A stretch of DNA of 64,000 nucleotides from Verrucomicrobiota bacterium (GCA_030835305.1 JAURPJ010000095.1:1-64000); one strand, 5' to 3'. Numbered from the stretch's first letter, positions 43,591 to 52,556 are shown. Notes: generated from the letters alone by a model not told the origin. Translations and numbers: made by a program.

Positions 43591-44841
43591 GTGAATCTTC
43601 CAATCCTTGCCGCCACGCCCTTGCTGGCTTTGCTTCCGGCCCCTCTTTCCGCCGACAACACACACACACCGGCCCCGGCATTTGAATCTTCCCATCCCTG
43701 GATCACAAATCTCGACCTGGCCCTTGAGCAATCCCGCAAAACCAGCAAACCCATCCTCGCAGAATTCCGGTGAGAGACCTGAGCGGATTGCCGCGAATTT
43801 GAGGCACGGTTCGTGTCCACCCCACAAAACGGTCCACTCGGGAAACTACAGGAGAAGTATATCCGCCTCCGCATCACCAACATGGCTGAAGTTGATATCG
43901 GAGTCTTCGAAATGGATTTCAATACCACTTTCGGACTCTTTGTCCTTAACCACCGCAAGCAAGTCTACCTCCGCTATGGAGCCCGCAATGACGGCGGGGC
44001 CGAAACCTTCCTGTCCATCCCCAGTGTCGCCATCGCCTTGCAGCGGGGGCTCATTCTTCATGAGCGATGGAAGGCCGGAAGCTTCACCCCGCTACCGGCC
44101 GGAAAATCCAGGATGTCTCAAACCTTTCCGAACGTCCTGAAAACCGTGCGGGAAAACAAGTGCGTGCACTGCCATCAGGTGGCCGAGGGACAAGCCGTGG
44201 AAATCTTTGCCCTCGCTGATTTTGACAAAAAAACGTCGCCCTGGATCTTTCCAGACCCGGCAAAACTCGGCCTAAAACTGAAAGTGGATGATCCCATCGT
44301 CGTCGAGCACTCGACCGGTGCCGCCGCCAAGTCCGGAATCAAAAACGGAGAGGAAATCTTAAAAGTCGATGGCAAGACCGTCAGCACCTTCGCCGACATT
44401 CAATACGTCCTCCACCACCTTCCCCGTGATCGCAAGGAACTAACCCTGACCACCAATCAAGGCCCGCGAAAAATCGCCCTCTCCTCCCACTGGCGCGTCA
44501 CCGACCTCAATCGGCGCTCCATTGGCCACAAGATGGAACCATTCCCCGGTTTCTGGGGAAAGCCACTCACGATCGGTGAGAAGAAAAAATTGGGTCTTCC
44601 TACCGAAAGCTTTGCCACCCGCGCAACCAAATTCTGGGTTATCACCCCGGGCAAGCAAGCCGGCATGAGAGAGGGCGACGTCGTCATCGCTGTCGATGGA
44701 GTCAGCTCCAGCCCCCTTGCCGTAAACGCCCAGGTCTATATTCGCCTCAACTACGAGACAGGAGACGAGATCACCGTCAAATTCCTCCGAGAGGGAAAGA
44801 CCGGGGAAGCAACGTATACGCTCAAAGCAAAACCGTGGTAG
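43591..44841 (+). CDS. Thioredoxin-like / cytochrome / PDZ protein, probable selenoprotein (UxxU)
   Basis: Reads as one 416-residue frame from GTG 43591 if TGA at codons 61 (43771) and 64 (43780) are selenocysteine. It has a signal peptide (MNLPILAATPLLALLPAPLS), a thioredoxin-like start (NLDLALEQSRKTSKPILAEF) leading directly to R-U-E-T-U-A-D-C, then REFEARF, i.e. both stops stand exactly where the CxxC active site belongs. C191VHC194H195 is a c-type heme site. PDZ 1 (about 240-310, AKSGIKNGEEILKVDGKTV) and PDZ 2 (about 338-410, KQAGMREGDVVIAVDGVS) follow. The ORF track splits it at 43773/43813, without frameshift. The role is likely periplasmic redox chemistry coupled to a heme. The name Trx7/PDZ (seleno)protein exists in my memory for such PVC proteins (unverified). 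Decay is the alternative. Confidence 0.75.
43792..43815 (+). promoter_or_regulatory. Possible SECIS hairpin of the thioredoxin/PDZ gene
   Basis: CGCGAA (43792-43797) pairs with TTCGTG (43810-43815) over 6 bp (one G-T pair); two T-G pairs may extend it, leaving the loop TGAGGCAC, with G at its second position. The stem starts 9 bases after the second TGA and the loop 17 bases after it (26 after the first). This satisfies the loose bacterial consensus, but the pairing is weaker than for the TPR gene and other small hairpins overlap. Confidence 0.35.
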
Positions 44842-44866
44842 ACTTGTCCCACTCCCCCTCAAAACC

Positions 44867-45343
44867 ATGACCCGCTCCCTACCTTTTAAAATTCTCCTTT
44901 GCGCAATCACCACGCTACTACTGGGGGGGCTCGGGGGCTGGTTGACCGGCGGTTCCAACCCCAATTGGTATGCCACCCTAAAACACCCCCCTGGAAAGCC
45001 CTCAAACTGGCTTTTCGGCCCGGTCTGGACCGTCCTCTACCTCATGATTGGCACCAGTGCTGCCCTAATCTGGCATCACCATCCCAAACAGGTTGGCAGG
45101 ACCCGCTCCACTTTCTGCTTCAGTCTGCAGTTGATCCTCAACCTTTGCTGGACTCCGGCTTTCTTCGGAGCCCATCAAATCGAGCTCGCCCTCGTGATCA
45201 TCATCCTAATGTGGCTCGCCATTTTTATGACCATTCGGGAATTTGGACATTTCTCCAAACCGGCGGCCTTCCTCCTTGTTCCCTATCTTCTGTGGGTCTC
45301 CTATGCGACCTATTTGAATGCCAGCTACGCTTGCTTAAACTAA
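44867..45343 (+). CDS. tspO: TspO/MBR family protein
   Basis: 158 residues and five membrane helices. Diagnostic blocks are present: NWYATLKHPPGKPSNWLFGP, VWTVLYLMIGTSAALIW, LILNLCWTPAFFGAHQIELA and LLWVSYATYLNASYACLN. TspO proteins bind porphyrins/cholesterol-like ligands in membranes and regulate tetrapyrrole or stress responses. It lies 25 bases after the thioredoxin/cytochrome/PDZ gene, so a common transcript and a link to heme handling are possible. Confidence 0.93.
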   Translation: MTRSLPFKILLCAITTLLLGGLGGWLTGGSNPNWYATLKHPPGKPSNWLFGPVWTVLYLMIGTSAALIWHHHPKQVGRTRSTFCFSLQLILNLCWTPAFFGAHQIELALVIIILMWLAIFMTIREFGHFSKPAAFLLVPYLLWVSYATYLNASYACLN

Positions 45344-45402
45344 TCAGGCCACCGGGAATAAATCCGCCTTCCATCAGTCACGATTTTTCGTTATCGTTGG
45401 AG

Positions 45403-47562
45403 ATGAGGATTTTTCTGCTCTGCCTGTTACTCCCTTCTTTTCTCGCTGCAAGACCGAATATCATCATCATTATGGCCGATGATATGGGCTACTCCGACAT
45501 CGGTTGTTATGGCGGCGAAATCAAAACTCCCAATCTCGATGCTCTTGCCGCCAATGGCCTCCGCTTCACCCAGTTTTACAACACCGCCCGCTGCTGTCCC
45601 ACCCGTGCCTCCCTTCTGACCGGGCTTTACGCCCACCAAGCCGGTATTGGACACATGACCGGCAACTACGGAATCCCCCAGTATCAGGGCTTTCTGAACA
45701 AAGAATGCCTTACCATAGCGGAGGCTCTCAAGCCCGCCGGCTATCGCACCTACATGGCCGGAAAATGGCACGTCACTCCCAAAATCTCAGCCAACGACCC
45801 CAAGGACAACTGGCCCCGCCAACGCGGTTTCGATAAGTTTTTTGGAACAATCCACGGAGCCGGATCATTCTTCGACCCAAATTCACTCACCCGCGACAAC
45901 ACGCAGATCACTCCCGAAAACGACCCCGAATACAGGCCCGATGGGACCTGGTATTACACCGACGCCATCTCGGACAACACCGTCAAGTATCTCAACTCCC
46001 ATTTCAAGGAACACCCGGACAAACCATTTTTCCACTACGTCGCCTACACTGCCGCCCATTGGCCCATGCACGCTCTCCCCGAGGACATCGTGAAATACGA
46101 GGGGAGATATGACAGTGGCTACGCCCCGGTTTATGAAGCGCGCCTCAAAAAGATGAAGCAACTCGGCCTTATCGATTCCAAATGGAAAATTCCCGGACCA
46201 CTCGGCAATTGGTCCAAGGTCGAGCTGAAGGAATGGGAATCCGCATGCATGGAAGTTTACGCGGCCATGGTCGATAACATGGATCAGGGTATCGGACGCA
46301 TTGTCCAAACCCTCAAGGATCACGATCAACTCGACAACACCCTCATTTTTTACCTTCAGGACAACGGTGGCTGCGCCGAAGGCTTTGGTCGTGGAAAAGT
46401 TGTCGGCCCGCTCGAACGCCCCGCCAAGCCTACCCTCAAACCCATGGGCAGGGACGAACTCCAAACCAACATGGTCCCCACCCAATCACGCGACGGCTTC
46501 CCGCTTCGCCGGGGCAAAGGAGTCATGCCCGGCTTCCCCGAGACTGAAATCGGATACGGAGAAAATTGGGCCAACGTCTCCAACACCCCCTTCCGAGAAT
46601 ACAAGCACTGGGTCCACGAAGGCGGCATCTCTTCCCCGCTCATCGCCCACTGGCCGAAAGGAATTAAGGCCCCCATGATCCTCTCCGCGAGCCCGACCCT
46701 CAACCCCTATTCCCGCAACTCCGACGAACCAGTCCACTTGATCGACCTTATGTCAACCTGTCTCGACCTCGCCAAGGCCACCTACCCGAAAGACAAGATC
46801 CCCGTGGAAGGAGCCTCCCTCGTTCCCATTCTCAAAGGCGAGCGACTCAAACGCGGCAAGCCGATCTTCTTCGAGCATGAAGGAAACCGTGCCGTCCGGG
46901 ATGGGGACTGGAAGCTCGTCGCCAAGGGAGTCAATGGGAATTGGGAACTTTATAACATTCCTGCGGACCGCACCGAGATGAATAACCTCGCTGAAAAGCA
47001 TCCAGATATCGTCAAAAAAATGGCCTCCCAATACAAGCAATGGGCCAAGGAGCGTGGAATCGTCCCCTTTGGTTCCTGGAACAAAAACAAGAAGGCCAAA
47101 GCCTCCCCGAAGAAGGTGTTTCACCTGAAACCTGGAGATCAGTTCACCCGGGAATCCTCTCCCGATATTGCCAATCGTCCCTTCACGGTTTCCGCGGTTC
47201 TTGAGAAACTTCCCGCCACCGGAGTCATTGTCGCCCAAGGCGGTTCCAGCCATGGTTGGTCTTTTTACCTCAGGGACAACCAGATTCACTTCATCGTTCG
47301 GCAGGGGGGACACACGATCTCCGTCTCCACCCCCGTTCCCGGGAATTCTACGGGAGCTCTCGAAGCCCGGGTTGGCAAAAAAGGCATTATTCTGCGCGCC
47401 GATAACAAACGCCTCTGCATGAAAGAGGGCAACGCTCTCCTCACCGGGCATCCAATTGACGTCCTGGAAATAGGTCAAGACACAGGTGGACTCGTCGGTG
47501 ACTACGAGAACGACTTCAAACTCTCTGTTCCCCTGAAATCTGCGACAATCAGTTTCAATTAG
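45403..47562 (+). CDS. Secreted arylsulfatase with C-terminal LamG-like domain
   Basis: 719 residues from ATG 45403 (MRIFLLCLLLPSFLAARPNI); the 168-codon extension in the track overlaps tspO in another frame. Sulfatase motifs: IIIMADDMGYSDIG (D26/D27, Ca2+), the formylglycine site CCPTRASLLTG (C64 in CxPxR), AGKWHV (substrate-binding Lys/His) and DNGGCAEG (Asp/Asn ligands). The C-terminal 170 residues (FHLKPGDQFTRESSPDIANR; GLVGDYENDFKL) form a beta-sandwich of the LamG/concanavalin type. It would remove sulfate esters from polysaccharides in the periplasm or outside; a formylglycine-generating enzyme is required and is not in this window. Confidence 0.92.
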   Translation: MRIFLLCLLLPSFLAARPNIIIIMADDMGYSDIGCYGGEIKTPNLDALAANGLRFTQFYNTARCCPTRASLLTGLYAHQAGIGHMTGNYGIPQYQGFLNKECLTIAEALKPAGYRTYMAGKWHVTPKISANDPKDNWPRQRGFDKFFGTIHGAGSFFDPNSLTRDNTQITPENDPEYRPDGTWYYTDAISDNTVKYLNSHFKEHPDKPFFHYVAYTAAHWPMHALPEDIVKYEGRYDSGYAPVYEARLKKMKQLGLIDSKWKIPGPLGNWSKVELKEWESACMEVYAAMVDNMDQGIGRIVQTLKDHDQLDNTLIFYLQDNGGCAEGFGRGKVVGPLERPAKPTLKPMGRDELQTNMVPTQSRDGFPLRRGKGVMPGFPETEIGYGENWANVSNTPFREYKHWVHEGGISSPLIAHWPKGIKAPMILSASPTLNPYSRNSDEPVHLIDLMSTCLDLAKATYPKDKIPVEGASLVPILKGERLKRGKPIFFEHEGNRAVRDGDWKLVAKGVNGNWELYNIPADRTEMNNLAEKHPDIVKKMASQYKQWAKERGIVPFGSWNKNKKAKASPKKVFHLKPGDQFTRESSPDIANRPFTVSAVLEKLPATGVIVAQGGSSHGWSFYLRDNQIHFIVRQGGHTISVSTPVPGNSTGALEARVGKKGIILRADNKRLCMKEGNALLTGHPIDVLEIGQDTGGLVGDYENDFKLSVPLKSATISFN

Positions 47563-47599
47563 TTGGCACCTGCGCTCATTTCGATACCGACCAATACTG

Positions 47600-47767
47600 C
47601 TATCGCAATCTGGGATCTCGATCAGTTTCCTCGCGCTCTTGCTCGTTAGCGGACCAAATCTCCACCCGAACATTCGGGCCAAGTTGATAGCCCAGCTCCC
47701 TCGCTTGTGGGTCTGACAAATCCACCAACCCGACCTCCCCATCCAGCTCACTCAAATCCTAGGGGTA
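47600..47767 (-). pseudogene. In-frame 3' extension of the next gene behind two stops
   Basis: Beyond the stop of the 47768-48493 gene the same frame reads TAA-Tyr-Pro-TAG and then DLSELDGEVGLVDLSDPQAR and ELGYQLGPNVRVEIWSANEQ before TAG at 47600. The sequence looks coding (balanced charged and hydrophobic residues). Either the longer gene was truncated by two nonsense changes or this is the remnant of a neighbouring gene. Confidence 0.45.
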
Positions 47768-48493
47768 TTACCCTATTTTCATCCTCGCCTTCTCCAAAGC
47801 CAGAGCAATCAAAGCGATCCGCTTTGCCGTCTCTTTTTTGAGACTCGCCCTTGCCGCGAGCAATTTCATCTCAAGAAGATAGTACCAGTAGTAAATTGGG
47901 GACAAGGTAGAACTCTCGAAACGCTGGTGGAATTGCGTGCGGTATTTCTCAAGGCCAGCCCCAGAATCAACCAGGGGAATTAAATCGACGAAGAACTCTA
48001 TCGTAAAAGCCCTGCGGCGATCATCCCAACCCTCGGAGCTAAAATACACCAGCCACTCTAAGCCCAGTTTAGGAATTGCTTTGAGATCGCCATCCACCTC
48101 CCACCTCAAAGGAAGAATCTTTTCGGCAGTCTCCTCACAAATCTCCCGATACATCTGAAGCAACCGATTCAAAGCTTCCCCAAAAGAAGCATCCTCAAGC
48201 TGAATCGCAGGGTGGTGAAAATTTTTAAGATCACCGACCTCATACGTCTTGTTTACAACCAACTCTGACACCCTTCTTTTTGATCGCATGCGAGTTGCCG
48301 CCACAGAAACTTCCTCTTGGCCTCGCATTCCAAATCGGGAAGACCAGGAAACCTCACTTTCCAAATTTTGCCCCGTCAAACTCTTCGGACCAGAACAAAT
48401 CACCAGCAATAAAAGCAGGATGCCCCCCGCAATCATCGTTAGTCTCTTTCCAGTCGGAAATTTTACATTCGAAGATATCGTCGATCCACCCAA
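47768..48493 (-). CDS. Hypothetical membrane-anchored protein
   Basis: 241 residues. One N-terminal helix (TMIAGGILLLLLVICSG) then a soluble domain of helices (LNRLLQMYREICEETAEKIL; RASLKKETAKRIALIALALE) and an aromatic segment (STLSPIYYWYYLLEMKLLAA). I recognise no family. It is downstream of the ribosomal/secY operon's last gene (map) by 50 bases on the same strand and may be co-transcribed. Possibly truncated (see the in-frame extension). Confidence 0.6.
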   Translation of the reverse strand: MGGSTISSNVKFPTGKRLTMIAGGILLLLLVICSGPKSLTGQNLESEVSWSSRFGMRGQEEVSVAATRMRSKRRVSELVVNKTYEVGDLKNFHHPAIQLEDASFGEALNRLLQMYREICEETAEKILPLRWEVDGDLKAIPKLGLEWLVYFSSEGWDDRRRAFTIEFFVDLIPLVDSGAGLEKYRTQFHQRFESSTLSPIYYWYYLLEMKLLAARASLKKETAKRIALIALALEKARMKIG

Positions 48494-48542
48494 TCGTCTC
48501 TAGCTTAAAAGAGGATCCCGCGTATCAGGATCATCGGGAGTT

Positions 48543-49349
48543 TTACTTTAACGGTGGAATCCCAAGTTGCTCAGGCAGGGCTGTCCGGGGGCGCCAAGTG
48601 AGAATCTCAGGATCGCCATTGGTCACCAGAACCGTGTGCTCAAAGTGGCTTGATGGGCGGCGATCGGAAGTCGAAACAGTCCAGCCATCATCCAACCAAT
48701 CGACCGTCCCAACTCCGGCATTGATCATCGGCTCAATTGCCAAAATCATTCCCGCTTTTAAAACCGGCGACTTACCACCCGGGTGGTAATTGGGAACCTG
48801 TGGTTCCTCATGCAGCTGGCGGCCAACGCCGTGCCCGACCAGATCCTTCACCACGGTAAAACCAAATTTGGTCACGTAGTCTTCCACGGACGCACAGAGC
48901 TTGTAAAGCGGAGCCCCCGCCCGGGCGTAGGAAATGGCTACAAAAAGGGACTCTTCGGTCACGGCAAGAAGACGTTTCTGCTCACCATTGATTTTCCCAA
49001 CCGGCACGGTGAGCGCGTTGTCACCAATCCAACCCTGCCGCTTTATTCCAACATCAAGCTTCACAAGATCACCGTCCTGAATGACCCGGTCTCCACCGAT
49101 GCCATGCACCACCTCCTCATTCATCGAAATACAGGTGTAGCCCGGGAAATCACGATACTTGTGGAAAGCACTCTTCACCTTATGCTCGTCCATGAGTGAT
49201 AAGGCATAATTATCAACCTCACGGGTTGTCTTTCCCGCTTGAATAAACGCAGCAGTCCGTTGCAAGACATCACTGGCTACCTTCCCAGCCTCCCGCATCA
49301 TTTCGATCTCCTGCTTGGTCTTAATCGGAATCTTGGAACGCTTGGCCAT
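48543..49349 (-). CDS. map: Type I methionine aminopeptidase
   Basis: 268 residues from ATG 49349 (MAKRSKIPIK). The metal-binding set is present: KLDVGIKRQGWIGDNAL (two Asp), GHGVGRQLHEEP (His), LAIEPMINAG (Glu) and SSHFEHTVLV (Glu), with the substrate-binding His in VHGIGGD. It removes the initiator methionine from nascent proteins. It follows adk in the same direction (132 bases); secY-adk-map is the classical end of the spc operon. Infective-A-type infA/rpmJ genes normally next are absent. Confidence 0.96.
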   Translation of the reverse strand: MAKRSKIPIKTKQEIEMMREAGKVASDVLQRTAAFIQAGKTTREVDNYALSLMDEHKVKSAFHKYRDFPGYTCISMNEEVVHGIGGDRVIQDGDLVKLDVGIKRQGWIGDNALTVPVGKINGEQKRLLAVTEESLFVAISYARAGAPLYKLCASVEDYVTKFGFTVVKDLVGHGVGRQLHEEPQVPNYHPGGKSPVLKAGMILAIEPMINAGVGTVDWLDDGWTVSTSDRRPSSHFEHTVLVTNGDPEILTWRPRTALPEQLGIPPLK

Positions 49350-49481
49350 GGAAAAAGGAGTTAAAGACAACTCGCCCCCCGGTCAAGACGTAGAACCTTC
49401 ACCAGACCAAGTGCCACCGGAAGGACCCTCTCCGGAATGCCCGAATTCATGTGCTGACATCCGGGAAGAGTATCACTCCGG

Positions 49482-50090
49482 CTACCCTTTAACCCTCGCA
49501 TAAACCTCATCCGGCGACCCCATCCCATTGACGATGCGGGCCCGTTGACGGTCACAATAATGGGTGACTGCAGGAATCACCAAACGACGATATTCCGCCA
49601 GACGGTTTTCAAAACTTGCTGAAGCATCATCGGCCCTCGGCTCAAGGTCACCCTGGCATTCCGGACATTGCGCACCCTCACCTTCCCGGGCCACCCGATG
49701 ACACTCAACACACTCGAGGCGGCAGGCCACCCGCCGCCTAAGTTCGTCATCCGGGACATGCAAAATAATTGCCGAAGGTTTCACTTCGAGCAGGGAATCA
49801 AGCGCTTCGGCTTGCGGAACGGTCCGGGGAAATCCATCGAGCAACCAACCATCGCTCTGCTCCCCAACCCACTCAAGCACCATCGGAACCATGATATCAT
49901 CCGGAACGTATTCGCCACGCTCCAAAAAAGGGCGCGCTTTCCGACCGAGTTCCGTGCAGTCGCGAAGGGCGCGCCGTAAAAGCGCGCCCGTCGAAAGATA
50001 GGCCAGATTAAGATCCTTGGCCAACCAGCGACCCTGGGTTCCCTTCCCCGACGCCGGAGGGCCGAGGAAGACCAGGTGCCGGAAACTCAT
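49482..50090 (-). CDS. adk: Adenylate kinase (zinc-finger LID type)
   Basis: 202 residues from ATG 50090 (MSFRHLVFLG); the ORF track start inside secY is discarded. The P loop GPPASGKGTQG, NMP-binding segment LSTGALLRRALR, DGFPRTVPQAEALD and LID domain with four Cys (CVECHRVAREGEGAQCPEC) are visible. The Zn-binding LID is typical for this and many Gram-positive-like enzymes. Catalyses 2 ADP = ATP + AMP. Starts one base after the secY stop, translationally coupled. Confidence 0.95.
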   Translation of the reverse strand: MSFRHLVFLGPPASGKGTQGRWLAKDLNLAYLSTGALLRRALRDCTELGRKARPFLERGEYVPDDIMVPMVLEWVGEQSDGWLLDGFPRTVPQAEALDSLLEVKPSAIILHVPDDELRRRVACRLECVECHRVAREGEGAQCPECQGDLEPRADDASASFENRLAEYRRLVIPAVTHYCDRQRARIVNGMGSPDEVYARVKG

Positions 50091-50091
50091 T

Positions 50092-51609
50092 TTACTGGTT
50101 AATGAACAGAGCAACCACTGCAACGATGACTATCATTGCAAGAACGACCCAGAGATAAAGAACCGACGTACTGGTTGCCTGCTGACCGGAAACCTGACGT
50201 TGCTGACGGCCTTTAATCTTTCCTTTGCGAAGGAAGCCGTCGTATTGCCGCTGAAGAAGGTGGGTTTCGATTTGACGCATCATATCGAGCAACACCCCGA
50301 CCAAAATCAGGAGACTGGTGCCGCCGAAGAAGGAGGTTACGAGACTGTTTGCACCCAGATCAAGAGCCAGTCCGATGAAGAACGGCATCATGAAAATCAG
50401 CGTTAGGAAAAGTGCTCCCGCAAAAGTGAGGCGCGTCATGGTGTAATCAAGGAAATCAGAGGTTGGCTTTCCCGGACGGACCCCCGGAATGTAACCACCA
50501 CCTCTCTTGAGGTTTTCGGCAACTTCCGACGGCTGGAACATCGTTGCGACCCAGAAGAAACTGAAGAAGAAGATCATGAAGCCGGAAAGAAGATAGAACC
50601 AAATATCGTTTGGCGAGAGAATCTCACCCATGGTCCGCACCCAGGACGCATCAGTCATTTGACCAATCAACTGGGTGGGTAGCTGTAAAATAGCGGTGGC
50701 AAAAATGACGGGCATGACACCGGCGTAGTTTACCTTAAGAGGAAGATATTGCGTTCCACCGGACATCTCACGACGACCCGCAACACGGCGGGCGTATTGC
50801 ACCGCGATTCTTCTTTGTCCTTGGGTAATCGTAATCACCGCCGCGATCACAAAGAGGAAGAGGACAACCATCAGGACGATCAGGAGAGGGCTGAAGGGAT
50901 TATCACCACGCTCGATCACGAAGGTGTTCCAGATGGTCACAATGACACCAGGAAGAGACGAAATAATGTTCACCGAGATGATCAGGGAAACCCCGTTACC
51001 AATACCACGTTCGGTAATTTGGTCACCAATCCACATCAAGAAGAGGGTTCCTGCAATGATGATGAGAACGGTCTGTGCCACGAATGAACCACCGGCATTG
51101 GCGGCGAAGGCCGGAACGAGATCCTGACCGGTCGCATCAAGAGCCTTGCCAATACCGCGCAAAAGCGGATTGCTTTCGGGATTCTCAAGGGACTTGGCGA
51201 GGAAGAAACCCTGAACCGCAGCAATCGCGATCGTCACAAAGCGGGTCCATTGGTTGATCTTCTGCTGGCCACCATCCTCTTTCTTGAGACGGGCCAACTT
51301 TGGAACGACCGCGCTGAGAAGCTGCATCATAATCGATGCCGAAATGTAGGGCATAATCCCCAAAGCAAAGAGCCCCATGCTGGTCAAACCGCCCCCTGAG
51401 AAAACGTTAAGAATCGCACCGACTCCGCCACCGGCCCCTTCTTCGTTATCCTTTTTGAGAATCTCAAGATACTCGCGAATCACATCCATGTTCACGCCAG
51501 GAAGCGGGAGGTGCACGCCAAGCCGCACGATCACGATCATGGCCATGGTGAAAAGGATGCGGTCCCGAAGTTCGGGAATTTTCCAGGTATTGGTAAATGC
51601 AGAAATCAT
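50092..51609 (-). CDS. secY: Protein translocase channel SecY
   Basis: 505 residues, ten membrane helices. Characteristic segments: IVRLGVHLPLPGVN (start), YISASIMMQLLSAVVPKL (TM2), GIGNGVSLIISVNIISSLP, QGQRRIAVQYARRVAGRREM (cytoplasmic loop with the C5 arginines), and LHLLQRQYDGFLRKGKIKGR near the C-terminus. It is longer than the roughly 440 residues of E. coli because of expanded loops (for example a 40-residue loop after TM1). It forms the channel used by FtsY/SRP and SecA. A lipoprotein gene is inserted upstream between secY and rplO. Confidence 0.97.
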   Translation of the reverse strand: MISAFTNTWKIPELRDRILFTMAMIVIVRLGVHLPLPGVNMDVIREYLEILKKDNEEGAGGGVGAILNVFSGGGLTSMGLFALGIMPYISASIMMQLLSAVVPKLARLKKEDGGQQKINQWTRFVTIAIAAVQGFFLAKSLENPESNPLLRGIGKALDATGQDLVPAFAANAGGSFVAQTVLIIIAGTLFLMWIGDQITERGIGNGVSLIISVNIISSLPGVIVTIWNTFVIERGDNPFSPLLIVLMVVLFLFVIAAVITITQGQRRIAVQYARRVAGRREMSGGTQYLPLKVNYAGVMPVIFATAILQLPTQLIGQMTDASWVRTMGEILSPNDIWFYLLSGFMIFFFSFFWVATMFQPSEVAENLKRGGGYIPGVRPGKPTSDFLDYTMTRLTFAGALFLTLIFMMPFFIGLALDLGANSLVTSFFGGTSLLILVGVLLDMMRQIETHLLQRQYDGFLRKGKIKGRQQRQVSGQQATSTSVLYLWVVLAMIVIVAVVALFINQ

Positions 51610-51631
51610 GGTGATTTAAAGGTCGGAGAAG

Positions 51632-52090
51632 TTATTCGGATTTCCCCTCTCCAATCAGAGGAGCTGGGTTGTGATGAGTAGTCAGAGCCTTTGCAAGCTC
51701 GTGTGTGTTCCTTCCGGAACGGAAAAGATTTTCCTGCGCCTTTTGGAAAGCGGCAGTCGCTTCAAGAAATCTAGTTTGACCGGCTATGCTCGCCCGGTCG
51801 GATTCTTCAAGTTTTTTGAGAGAGGCATTGAGTTGGATTTTGAGTCCCTTGAGCTCTTCCCCCAAAGCGGTGAGCTTCATAGCGGAGGAATCTTGGTCGC
51901 CGCCATTAGCAACATCTTCGATGACTGCGGTCATCTCCGAAAAAACCCGCGTCTGCTCCTCCATCAGAGAAGCAGGAGAATCCTGGTCCTCACCGCAGGA
52001 GGAGAGAGTCAGGAATCCCAATAATGCAAAAAACGCTGCAGCCCGGCGAACCGGGCCCAACGTGGAAATTGCGTGAAAAGGCTTTTTCAC
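51632..52090 (-). CDS. Lipoprotein encoded between rplO and secY
   Basis: 152 residues from GTG 52090 (the track ORF runs into rplO). Lipoprotein signal with lipobox (AAAFFALLGFLTLSSC, Cys at 32). The mature protein is short and helical (VFSEMTAVIEDVANGG; LKGLKIQLNASLKKLEESDR; AAFQKAQENLFRSGRN), probably coiled coil. No known family. Codon use is like the neighbours and it sits in the same operon, 19 bases from rplO and 22 from secY, a position normally empty. Confidence 0.75.
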   Translation of the reverse strand: MKKPFHAISTLGPVRRAAAFFALLGFLTLSSCGEDQDSPASLMEEQTRVFSEMTAVIEDVANGGDQDSSAMKLTALGEELKGLKIQLNASLKKLEESDRASIAGQTRFLEATAAFQKAQENLFRSGRNTHELAKALTTHHNPAPLIGEGKSE

Positions 52091-52109
52091 CAGAGTGCGG
52101 GAGAAGCAA

Positions 52110-52556
52110 CTAGGAGAGCTCGAGGGAGCCACCAGCCTTCTCAATCTTCTCTTTTGCGGAAGCACTTGCTTGATCGACAATGACTCTGAGGGCCTTGGTA
52201 ATCTCGCCTTGTCCGAGGACCTTGATCTTGTCGCACTGACCCTTGACCAGCTTGACTTGACGAAGAGTCTCCTCATTCACTTCGGCATCAGCTTCGAAAT
52301 ACTGTTCCAACTGGGAAACGTTAACGATGGCGATGGTGTCGCGGAATTGAAAGTTGGAGAATCCACGCTTGGGGAGGCGACGGGCAAGAGGCATCTGACC
52401 ACCTTCAAAGCCGGGACGGACGCCGCCGCCGGAGCGGGACTTCTGACCTTTGTGGCCTCGACCGGAGGTCTTACCAAGACCGGAGCTCTCTCCACAACCA
52501 AGACGCTTTTTGCGGTGCTTGGCTCCTGGATTGGGCTTGAGATTATGGAGATTCAT
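52110..52556 (-). CDS. rplO: Large ribosomal subunit protein uL15
   Basis: 148 residues, normal length. MNLHNLKPNPGAKHRKKRLG and GRGHKGQKSRSGGGVRPGFE, EGGQMPLARRLPKRGFSNF are the L15 signature blocks. rpmD (L30), usually directly upstream, is not in the 36-base gap to rpsE. Confidence 0.97.
   Translation of the reverse strand: MNLHNLKPNPGAKHRKKRLGCGESSGLGKTSGRGHKGQKSRSGGGVRPGFEGGQMPLARRLPKRGFSNFQFRDTIAIVNVSQLEQYFEADAEVNEETLRQVKLVKGQCDKIKVLGQGEITKALRVIVDQASASAKEKIEKAGGSLELS

Noticed and set aside
43591-43812. Thioredoxin part as an ordinary pseudogene
   Set aside because: Both stops are TGA at the CxxC cysteines and the rest of the frame is intact, unlike the other remnants in this window which have mixed stops and frameshifts.
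44899-45402. 168-codon upstream extension of the sulfatase
   Set aside because: Lies in another frame of tspO; ATG 45403 starts a clean signal peptide.
46753-47751. 332-codon ORF on the minus strand
   Set aside because: Antisense to the sulfatase; no family features, and the sulfatase motifs on the plus strand are unambiguous.
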